From assembly GCA_900199655.1 (NCBI GenBank), contig FZRE01000001.1:248001-312000 (forward strand): DNA of 64,000 bases, written 5' to 3'. The position numbers and the translations under genes were made by a program. How positions within the stretch are numbered: the first letter of the stretch is position 1; each line of letters opens with the position of its first letter. The DNA comes from Prevotellaceae bacterium KH2P17. GTDB lineage: Bacteria; Bacteroidota; Bacteroidia; Bacteroidales; Bacteroidaceae. The notes under the pieces were generated by a model. That model searched no databases. It had not been told where the DNA came from and saw only the letters and a list, made by a program, of their open reading frames with translations. Shown here piece after piece: positions 58,025 through 64,000 of the stretch.

Positions 58025-59056
58025 CTATTGCATAATCTTATCCTTGAGAGAAGGGGAGAACCAGACGGCGTTTCGGCCCTTGGCATCGGAGTAGATGAGG
58101 TAGGCCATCAGGCGGGGATGCTTCTCCAAGACCTTCTTTGCACCGTCCAGACCCAGCACCATGAAGCTGGTGGCGTAGGCATCGGCCGTGGCACAGTCGG
58201 CTGCCAGCACGGTGGCAGAGAGGATGTTGTGCTGTACAGGGTAGCCGGTGCGCGGATCTATGGTGTGCGCATATTTGCGTCCGCCCTTGTAGTAGAAGTT
58301 GCGGTAGTTGCCGCTCGTGGCCATCGCCTTGTCTGTTACGTTGAGCACGGTCTGCAGTTCCGTGTTCTGCTGCAGCGAATCGTCCGTGGGCTTGGTCACG
58401 CCGATGTGCCACGGCACGCGCTTGGGGCTCATGCCGCTCGTTACGATTTCGCCTCCAATCTCCACCATGAAGTTCTTGATGCCCTTGTGGCGCAGCAGTC
58501 GGGCCACCACATCGCTGCCGTAGCCCTTGGCAATGGCACTGAAGTCGAGCATCGTAAGCGGGTTGTTGCTTACCAGAAGCGTGCGCCCGCCTGTTTTCTT
58601 CTTCGTGAGATGACGCATGCCCACGCCCTGCAAAAGACGGCGAACCTGGCTGCTGTCGGGCATCTGGCGGGTCTTGAAGCCAAATCCCCATGCGTTTACG
58701 AGCGGTGCCACGGTGATGTCGAAGGCGCCGCCGGTCTCTCGGTTCACCTCTGCAGCGAGTTCGTAGACCTCGCTGAACATGCTGCTCATCTCGCACGAGC
58801 GGTTGTTGTTGAAGCCCGTAACGGTTGACCGGCGGTTGAACATCGAGAACTCGCGGTCCACCTTCTGCAGCTCCCGGATGATTTCCGGCTGCAGGTCGGC
58901 GTCGTTCTGGTAAGTGATGTTATACACGGTGCCGAATATCATGCCGTGGTTCTGGCGGTAGGGCATGGCATGCTGCTGCCTGATGACGAACACCGTGCCC
59001 ACAATCAGGAAGAGCAGGAACGGCAGCTGCCAGTATAATTGCTTGCGATTTTTCAT
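58025..59056 (-). CDS. apbE: FAD:protein FMN transferase
   Basis: 343 residues. An N-terminal hydrophobic anchor (LPFLLFLIVGTVFVI) without lipobox Cys is followed by the ApbE domain: GTVYNITYQND, FSMFNRRSTVTGFN, GGAFDITVAPLVNAWGFG, DFSAIAKGYGSDVV and YAHTIDPRTGYPV. The enzyme attaches FMN to Thr/Ser of proteins such as Nqr and Rnf subunits in the periplasm. No target gene is nearby; it follows the DUF6048 gene by 13 bp. Confidence 0.93.
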   Translation of the reverse strand: MKNRKQLYWQLPFLLFLIVGTVFVIRQQHAMPYRQNHGMIFGTVYNITYQNDADLQPEIIRELQKVDREFSMFNRRSTVTGFNNNRSCEMSSMFSEVYELAAEVNRETGGAFDITVAPLVNAWGFGFKTRQMPDSSQVRRLLQGVGMRHLTKKKTGGRTLLVSNNPLTMLDFSAIAKGYGSDVVARLLRHKGIKNFMVEIGGEIVTSGMSPKRVPWHIGVTKPTDDSLQQNTELQTVLNVTDKAMATSGNYRNFYYKGGRKYAHTIDPRTGYPVQHNILSATVLAADCATADAYATSFMVLGLDGAKKVLEKHPRLMAYLIYSDAKGRNAVWFSPSLKDKIMQ

Positions 59057-59069
59057 CGTGCCTCGGGGG

Positions 59070-59765
59070 TTATATCTCTAAAACTACGTTGAAGGTGCCG
59101 CCCAGTCGTGACCCTCCGGCCTTGCCGAAGCCTGGAACGTACCAGGGCTGGCCTATCTGCGGGTTGCTTGCCGTAATGCGGCGGCGGTACCGCACGCTCC
59201 ATCCCAGCCTCACGGGGCCCCATATCCGGGCGTCTACACCGGCCGCTCCTTCGAGCCAGTGCCACGTGCTCTTGTTGCCGGTATAGCTGAAGGGCGCCTC
59301 TCCTCCGTACACCGGGTCGGACAGTGGGGGGCCGGAAACGTCGAACTTGAACGTGGTGAAGCCGTAGCGGAACCCCACATAGACGCGGTAGTCGTCGTGC
59401 TTGTTCTTCATGACGTTGAAGTCCATGCCGATGCGTCCGTAGGGAGCGGAAGTCTTGTAGGTGAGCTTGGTCGTCACGTCGTCGGCATCCGCCTTGCCGA
59501 TACCTAACTCTACGATGGGGAAGAACTTGTCTTTCAGGTTCACCCTCAGTGCTGCTTCGTACTGCCCATAGTCGCTCCAAAGCATTTGGCCCAGTCCCAC
59601 AAGGTCGGCCGATACCGACACGCCCCGCAGCAGAGGTATGGTGTCAGGCTGCTGCACCATCTTCTTGCGCTGTCCCTGGGCACTCGCCGTGAGGGTTGCA
59701 AGGAGCAGGAGACTAATTGATATTGCTCTTGAAAGTAAGGAGGAACTGAGCCTTGGATGTGTCAT
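59070..59765 (-). CDS. DUF6048 exported protein
   Basis: 231 residues from the ATG at 59765, needed to keep the signal peptide (AISISLLLLATLTASAQ). The rest has amphipathic beta-strands alternating with turns (YEAALRVNLKDKFFPIVELG, VYVGFRYGFTTFKFDVSG, LGGTFNVVLEI), suggesting a small outer membrane barrel. It overlaps the DUF6452 gene by 53 bp; these two families are regularly paired. Function unknown. Confidence 0.8.
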   Translation of the reverse strand: MTHPRLSSSLLSRAISISLLLLATLTASAQGQRKKMVQQPDTIPLLRGVSVSADLVGLGQMLWSDYGQYEAALRVNLKDKFFPIVELGIGKADADDVTTKLTYKTSAPYGRIGMDFNVMKNKHDDYRVYVGFRYGFTTFKFDVSGPPLSDPVYGGEAPFSYTGNKSTWHWLEGAAGVDARIWGPVRLGWSVRYRRRITASNPQIGQPWYVPGFGKAGGSRLGGTFNVVLEI

Positions 59766-60192
59766 AGCTGACGTTGGGATTGTTGATTTCAATGGACTCG
59801 ATGGCGTGGTTGGTGGAACTTACGCCCGTAATGGTGTGGAACATGGCCGGACTACAGTCCACCGACTCGAAGTGAGGGCTGTCGGTCTTCTGTATCCTCA
59901 CCGTGTCCTTGAGCGTTTGTGTGGTGCCCCGCACCTCAAAGTAGAGCACGTCTTCGGGATGGCTGTAGCTCATGGGCAGGCTGAAACTGTCAACCTGCTG
60001 CGCCTGGTTCAGCAGAACGGAGTCGTTGCCGTCGGGCCGCGCGGTGCTTACGGTTAGCGTGGCAGAGAGCGGAGCGGCGGTGCCGGTGAGCTTGTAGGTG
60101 GCCATTACCGTGTTGTTAAGCGGGCAGTCTACGGTCGAGCAGGCTGCCAGCACGGCGCAGCCGATGAGCAAGAGTGCGGTTACTTTTTGCAT
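59713..60192 (-). CDS. DUF6452 lipoprotein
   Basis: 159 residues with a lipoprotein signal (ALLLIGCAVLAACSTVDC). The core is beta-rich (ATLTVSTARPDGNDSVLLNQ, ESIEINNPNVSYDTSKAQFL). The family is typically encoded next to DUF6048, as here. The start overlaps the GT2 stop by 13 bp. Confidence 0.78.
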   Translation of the reverse strand: MQKVTALLLIGCAVLAACSTVDCPLNNTVMATYKLTGTAAPLSATLTVSTARPDGNDSVLLNQAQQVDSFSLPMSYSHPEDVLYFEVRGTTQTLKDTVRIQKTDSPHFESVDCSPAMFHTITGVSSTNHAIESIEINNPNVSYDTSKAQFLLTFKSNIN

Positions 60193-61142
60193 TTGATGGT
60201 CTTTTCTATCTGATAATCGTTGCGTCCGGGGTTCGATCGGCTGATGAGATCGCCGATGAAGCCGGCCAGGAAGAACTGGGTGCCGATGAGCATTGAGGTG
60301 AGGAAGATGTAGAACCAGGCCGAGTCGGTAACCAGATGACCGTAAACGCCGTTGCTGAGCTCAATGAGTTTGCCGGCGCCGAGCACTGCCAAGGCTACAA
60401 AACTGATGAAGAAGACCACTGACCCCAAGAAGCCGAACACGTGCATGGGCTTCTTACCGAAGTTGTTGAGGAACCACAGCGTGAGCAAGTCAAGGTATCC
60501 GTTGAAGAAACGGTTGATACCGAACTTCGACTTGCCGTACTTGCGGGCCTGATGGTGCACCTCCTTCTCGCCAATCTTGACGAAGCCGGCGCTCTTGGCC
60601 AGGTAAGGAATGTAACGGTGCATCTCTCCGTACACCTCAATATTCTTCACTACGTCCCTGCGGTAGGCCTTGAGGCCGCAGTTGAAGTCGTGCAGGTTGT
60701 GTATGCCCGAAATCCTCCGGGCCGTGGCGTTGAAGAGTTTGGTGGGGAGCGTCTTGGTAAGCGGGTCGTAGCGTTTCCTCTTGTAGCCCGACACCATGTC
60801 GTAACCCTCGGCCGTAATCATGCGGTACAGCGCCGGTATCTCGTCGGGCGAGTCCTGCAGGTCGGCGTCCATGGTAATCACGACGTCGCCCTCGGCCTCC
60901 TTGAAACCGCAGTACAGGGCAGGGCTCTTGCCGTAGTTGCGGCGGAACTTGATGCCCCTCACGTTCTCGTCCTGGGCCGCGAGCTGCTCTATGACGTCCC
61001 AGGAGCGGTCGCGAGAGCCGTCGTTTACGAAAATAATCTCGTAGCTGAAGCCGTTCTGCTGCATCACCCTGCGTATCCAGGTATGCAGCTCCGGCAAAGA
61101 TTCTTCCTCATTGTACAGAGGTACTACAACTGATATATCCAT
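60180..61142 (-). CDS. GT2-family glycosyltransferase (dolichol-phosphate-mannose-synthase-like)
   Basis: 320 residues. The GT-A fold reads ISVVVPLYNEEESLPELHTW at the start, with VITMDADLQDSPDEIP as the DxD site and HHQARKYGKSKFGINRFFNG later. Two C-terminal helices (FLGSVVFFISFVALAVLG and WFYIFLTSMLIGTQFFLAGF) match the ArnC/GtrB-like group that makes undecaprenyl- or dolichyl-phosphate sugars. The sugar is unknown. Confidence 0.9.
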   Translation of the reverse strand: MDISVVVPLYNEEESLPELHTWIRRVMQQNGFSYEIIFVNDGSRDRSWDVIEQLAAQDENVRGIKFRRNYGKSPALYCGFKEAEGDVVITMDADLQDSPDEIPALYRMITAEGYDMVSGYKRKRYDPLTKTLPTKLFNATARRISGIHNLHDFNCGLKAYRRDVVKNIEVYGEMHRYIPYLAKSAGFVKIGEKEVHHQARKYGKSKFGINRFFNGYLDLLTLWFLNNFGKKPMHVFGFLGSVVFFISFVALAVLGAGKLIELSNGVYGHLVTDSAWFYIFLTSMLIGTQFFLAGFIGDLISRSNPGRNDYQIEKTIKCKK

Positions 61143-61185
61143 TTCAAAAAATCAAAATTCACTGTCAAAAGTCGGTCTCCGGCCG

Positions 61186-61713
61186 TCAGCCTTTTTTCTT
61201 CCGCCTGCCTATGAGGGCAATGGGGAGGCTTAGCAGCACGGCTATGAAGATGTTCTGCGTGAGCACCACGAAGGCCAGCTGGATGGGCTTGAGCGTCTGG
61301 AGCAGGCTCATGGAGTCCTTGAGTTCCTGCACCGAGAGCCCCTGCTCCTTGTAGATGGGTTCCAGCATCCTGAGCCCTGAGTTCATGATATCGAAGAAGC
61401 GGCCGCCATCCAGGAACCGGAAGTACACGTACTGCACGATGCAGAAGAGCAGCGATGCGTAGAAGAGCGTGTACCACGAGTAGGCAAAGGCGCGCCAGAA
61501 GCTGATGCTCCCGCCGAGTGCATAGTCGCGGAAGCCGGCCAGCCGCCAGTAAACAACGAATGGCGTGGCCAGGGCCAGCAGGTTGCCCCAGGGCATTTGG
61601 GGCATGAGAATGGTGGCCGCAAAGCTGGCCGTCCATAGCAGGAGCACGATGAGGCCATCCTGTCGGGCGAAAGCCTTGAGCTGAACTAACGCTTGCGCAA
61701 ATCCCATATTCAT
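61186..61713 (-). CDS. DUF4199 membrane protein
   Basis: 175 residues from the ATG at 61713. Four transmembrane helices (LIVLLLWTASFAATILMPQM, FVVYWRLAGFRDYALGGSIS, WYTLFYASLLFCIVQYVYF, TQNIFIAVLLSLPIALIG) with the DUF4199 pattern. It leads an operon with the GT2 gene, 43 bp apart, as is usual in the phylum. Function unknown. Confidence 0.82.
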   Translation of the reverse strand: MNMGFAQALVQLKAFARQDGLIVLLLWTASFAATILMPQMPWGNLLALATPFVVYWRLAGFRDYALGGSISFWRAFAYSWYTLFYASLLFCIVQYVYFRFLDGGRFFDIMNSGLRMLEPIYKEQGLSVQELKDSMSLLQTLKPIQLAFVVLTQNIFIAVLLSLPIALIGRRKKKG

Positions 61714-61720
61714 AGCGATG

Positions 61721-61728
61721 CAAAAGTA
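61721..61728 (-). promoter_or_regulatory. -7 box for the DUF4199-GT2-DUF6452-DUF6048-apbE operon
   Basis: CAAAAGTA on the + strand reads TACTTTTG on the - strand and ends 7 bp before the ATG at 61713: a nearly leaderless start. Confidence 0.65.
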
Positions 61729-62480
61729 CTCATTTTCATTCAGATAACAGAGAAAGTTTGCCAACATTTACATTTTTTTGATAGAAACTTGCTCCGTCGG
61801 CCCCGTTACCTTAGCCCGAGCGGTGCGAATTGGGCGCAGCGGCGGGCCGGATGGGTGCAGGGTGAGCACCGTCTCCGGGCTCTTTGCTGTCCGGTATGCT
61901 TCGCCCTGCGCCCGGTTCAGGCCGGTTTGCCGGCCGGGAGGGTAGGGGGCAGCCGGCTTGTTTGTAAAGAAAACATGACTGAAAAGCGTGCGCTGATTTC
62001 GCTCGAAATAGAAAACCGACGCCTCACAAACACCCCTTTCGGCCTCCGAAAATTACCATCTGCCACGCAAAAGCATGCCTTCAGCGCCCTTGAAGCACGC
62101 CTTCAGCCTCCTTAAAGGATAGCTCCAAGACGGTTAAAACATGGTTTTCGGCACCCGAAAAATCACTTTTTCCACCCTTGAAGGACAGCTCCAAAGGGGC
62201 GTGAAAATATCAGTAAAATACAAGCATCTGGTTATCAGCCTCTTATATGCACCGCCCATTTTTGCGTATTTGCGCCCAAACGCCCCTCCGTTCGTCAAAA
62301 CGTAAAACTACAGAGGGTGTTTGTCAAAAAGAATGTAATAAGATAAGGCCGCTTTACTACATGGAAGCGGAGGGAGAAAACGCAGTGAGCTGTTGCCAAG
62401 TCGTGCAGCTTTATGCCTTGTAACCAAGCGCGAACAAACGGAAATCGTACCCAGCTCTTGCTTGTATGAGAGAAATAACG
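61729..62480. other. Long non-coding gap with degenerate palindromic modules
   Basis: No convincing gene on either strand. Modules such as GCATGCCTTCAGCGCCCTTG and CACGCCTTCAGCCTCCTTAA (62080-62120) and two TAGCTCCAAG/CAGCTCCAAA stretches (about 62122 and 62187) resemble the TTCAAG repeat family at 16375. Base composition drops from GC-rich to AT-rich across this gap. Confidence 0.6.
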
Positions 62481-62488
62481 TATATTTG
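62458..62488 (+). promoter_or_regulatory. Promoter for the low-GC gene group
   Basis: TTG at 62458-62460 is followed after 20 bp by TATATTTG at 62481-62488, fitting the -33/-7 pattern. It gives a leader of about 165 nt before the gene at 62661. Confidence 0.6.
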
Positions 62489-62526
62489 CCTGCAAAACAA
62501 TGACGATTCAGAAAGGAGGTGGAAAC

Positions 62527-62556
62527 ATGAGTGTAATTGTTTTCAATGAAACATAA
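62527..62556 (+). other. Tiny reading frame (9 codons) behind a strong Shine-Dalgarno sequence
   Basis: AAAGGAGGT at 62512-62520 sits 6 bp before ATG, encoding MSVIVFNET and stopping at 62556. A longer frame from the ATG at 62500 joins in the same frame (18 codons). Such strong SD sequences are rare in this window, so a leader peptide or attenuator is possible. Confidence 0.35.
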
Positions 62557-62660
62557 CCGGAGCTGCGAAGCATGCCTCTGCACAACTCTGTTTTGTGTGA
62601 AGTCGGCATCTCAATACTCGGGTTTATAAACCAACCGTGAAATAAATACCCTATAGGACT

Positions 62661-63101
62661 ATGTTTCTGACTGATGAAGAGTTAGCCTTGATAGAGAGAG
62701 CAAAAGAATATCTCTATGCGTTCCTTTCAGAATTTGGGGAGTTCCTTCCCTTTACCATGCTCATGCAAGGTGATGAGATTTTCCCCTTAGAGCATGAAGT
62801 GAATGAGAAATCATCAACTCCGGCCTATTTGATAAATATGTATGAAGAATATTTCTGCAAAGAACGAAAAGACAATGCCGGGTATCAAGTCGGACTTCTG
62901 TGCATAGACATATCCATCCGCTCAAAAACACAAACCAACCGGCGGAGCGGTATCGAGTATAGATTGTTCGGCACCGACTGTACAAAGAGCGTGATACAAT
63001 ATTATCAGATAAAGAAAGACAAAACTGTGTTGTTTGAAGAGATGGTTGGCTGGGGCGGTGAAGAAAAGGCTATACATTCAATGATAATGAACGGAGAATA
63101 A
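62661..63101 (+). CDS. Hypothetical protein, low-GC immunity-like group
   Basis: 146 residues, cytoplasmic, no signal. Text includes LALIERAKEYLYAFLSEFGE at the start and DCTKSVIQYYQIKKDKTVLF later. Not recognised. It is much AT-richer than upstream genes, ends directly against the next start, and heads a group that finishes in an NTF2-fold immunity-like gene, so a role in toxin immunity is possible but unproven. Confidence 0.7.
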   Translation: MFLTDEELALIERAKEYLYAFLSEFGEFLPFTMLMQGDEIFPLEHEVNEKSSTPAYLINMYEEYFCKERKDNAGYQVGLLCIDISIRSKTQTNRRSGIEYRLFGTDCTKSVIQYYQIKKDKTVLFEEMVGWGGEEKAIHSMIMNGE

Positions 63102-63500
63102 ATGAAGATTAATGTCATATTGCTTTCTTTAGGTCTTCTGTGCATCATCTGCTTTAGCATGATTGCCTATTTTATTATGACAGACTGGGATGTTAGAGTA
63201 AACGGGCAGTTGGTCAATGCAGAAGTAGTTGCTATAGAAGGCCGTGTCTCCAGACCTGTTGGAAGTGCGACAGTAAGAATAGGAAATCAATTCTATGATG
63301 CAGGCAGTATAGATAGTTCTGTTTCCATTGGCGATTCTATTCTTGTCCGCTATTCAGCCAAGGATCAGAGTGTTATACAAGAAAAAGTAAATCCTCACCT
63401 ATACATCTTCTATATGTTCTTAGACATGCTTTTAATTCTCCCAGGGGTGTTGCTGATAAAAGAATCTTTTAAAGGACGAAAGCTATGGGAATATTTATGA
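63102..63500 (+). CDS. DUF3592-like membrane protein
   Basis: 132 residues with a helix at each end (VILLSLGLLCIICFSMIAYF and LYIFYMFLDMLLILPGVLLI) around a small beta domain (GQLVNAEVVAIEGRVSRPVG, DSILVRYSAKDQS). This layout is that of DUF3592 proteins. It begins at the base after the previous stop. Confidence 0.7.
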   Translation: MKINVILLSLGLLCIICFSMIAYFIMTDWDVRVNGQLVNAEVVAIEGRVSRPVGSATVRIGNQFYDAGSIDSSVSIGDSILVRYSAKDQSVIQEKVNPHLYIFYMFLDMLLILPGVLLIKESFKGRKLWEYL

Positions 63501-63688
63501 AAGGACAATTATCTTTCCTCGTTACGCCAAATGGCTCTTTGCAATCATTTAATCTAAGGACGGGGAAAACAAAAGTGCTTGGCAATAATATGCCAAGCGA
63601 CAATAGAGAGCCGGGCAGGATGAAATCTGTATCAAGTTATATAGAACTACATCCCGCATCAACCATGAGCGCGATATTAAAAACTTAA
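63497..63688 (+). CDS. Short hypothetical protein, possibly a fragment
   Basis: 63 residues from the ATG at 63497, which overlaps the previous stop (ATGA); an ATG at 63485 would add four residues. LSFLVTPNGSLQSFNLRTGK and HPASTMSAILKT show no known domain. It could be a true small gene or the remains of a longer one. Confidence 0.45.
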   Translation: MKGQLSFLVTPNGSLQSFNLRTGKTKVLGNNMPSDNREPGRMKSVSSYIELHPASTMSAILKT

Positions 63689-63716
63689 GGTAAGTAATAA
63701 GTATAATTGACAGATA

Positions 63717-64000
63717 ATGAAGAAAGAATATATTTTTGCTCCGATATTAGCAATACTCTGTTTCCTTGGAGGGTATTATTATCGCACCTATAACACTAAA
63801 GAACGAACTCTATTTGTTAATAAAGGCATAGCAATAGAAAAGGAAACCCAAGATTCGGTTCAGGGTATAAATTACTCAACTTCGGTAAATTCCGGAAATA
63901 CAGAAAGTTTGTTTAAAAAGGACGTTATACCCGATGCCGAAACAGCATGTAAAGTAGCTATTCCCATTATTAAAGCAGTGTATGGAGAGCGGCAGTTAAA
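63717..64000 (+). CDS. NTF2-fold immunity protein-like, partial (runs off the window)
   Basis: The first 94 codons are present; the stop lies outside. An N-terminal membrane anchor (YIFAPILAILCFLGGYYY) is followed by a polar linker and DAETACKVAIPIIKAVYGER, the start motif of the YbbC/YhhH-type NTF2-fold immunity family (PDAETA-x-x-A-x2-I-x2-A-x-YG). Such proteins neutralise polymorphic toxins. The match rests on this one motif. Confidence 0.65.
   Translation, partial: MKKEYIFAPILAILCFLGGYYYRTYNTKERTLFVNKGIAIEKETQDSVQGINYSTSVNSGNTESLFKKDVIPDAETACKVAIPIIKAVYGERQL

Noticed and set aside
62308-62583. Two overlapping - strand frames of 66 and 91 codons
   Set aside because: They run antisense to the likely promoter of the AT-rich genes, and neither shows a domain, signal or start signal.
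1-64000. Prophage, integrative element, tRNA or rRNA genes
   Set aside because: No integrase, phage structural gene, conjugation gene, tRNA cloverleaf or rRNA segment was recognised on reading both strands; a tRNAscan or Infernal run would be decisive.

Overview
The window is chromosomal DNA from a member of the Bacteroidota, most likely Prevotellaceae (Prevotella or a close relative with high GC). Three things support this. Many start codons lie just downstream of a TAnnTTTG box, the -7 element of Bacteroidota sigma-ABfr. Shine-Dalgarno sequences are mostly absent. The gene content is typical of the group: TamL lipoprotein, a DUF2723/GT117 giant membrane protein, and DUF4230, DUF4827, DUF4890, DUF5686, DUF6048 and DUF6452 proteins. 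No rRNA, tRNA, CRISPR array, integrase or transposase gene was seen. The last 1.5 kb is clearly AT-richer than the rest.

Layout. 1-7.5 kb (+): tail of tamB, tamL, a nucleotidyltransferase, then an nrnA-like gene, a DUF4827 lipoprotein gene and glmM. 7.5-8.3 kb: repeat-filled gap. 8.3-10.5 kb (+): a secreted GH89 alpha-N-acetylglucosaminidase. 10.5-16.0 kb (-): operon DUF2723/GT117, polysaccharide deacetylase, queG, DUF4112. 16.6-25.5 kb (-): eight-gene run cysE, THUMP methyltransferase, DPP IV, purD, membrane protein, yqaA-like, znuA-like, znuC-like, with no permease gene. 26.1-30.4 kb (-): a 1442-residue acyl-CoA dehydratase activase-type protein. 30.5-31.2 kb (+): GIN-domain lipoprotein. 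31.5-37.1 kb: two convergent lipid head-group operons. The + operon is nucleotidyltransferase, ATP-grasp, CDP-alcohol phosphotransferase, HAD. The - operon is PgpA, GtrA, CDP-alcohol phosphotransferase, PAP2/AUR1. 37.5-43 kb: DUF5686 protein, PII-like DUF190, thioesterase, LuxR-type regulator, MBL-fold lipoprotein and a candidate small RNA. 43.1-47 kb: DUF4230 pair, two related small membrane proteins and two small exported proteins. 47.1-49.9 kb (-): TPR membrane protein, ribH, 3'-5' exonuclease, AlkZ-related, small hypothetical. 50.1-51.5 kb (+): recF and a DciA-like gene. 52-56.9 kb (-): Dcp, dCMP deaminase, S41 protease, 5-FTHF cyclo-ligase. 57.2-61.7 kb (-): DUF4199, GT2, DUF6452, DUF6048, ApbE, Crp/Fnr. 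62.5-64 kb (+): low-GC small genes ending in a truncated NTF2-fold immunity-like gene.

Most of the window is housekeeping and envelope biology: outer membrane assembly, amino-sugar activation, phospholipid and probably inositol-lipid synthesis, periplasmic proteolysis, nucleotide and cofactor synthesis. The most notable material is the pair of convergent lipid operons, a seven-copy interspersed palindromic repeat family, a heptamer-based minisatellite present both between genes and in frame inside queG and dcp, a candidate structured RNA near 42.9 kb, and the AT-rich immunity-like tail.
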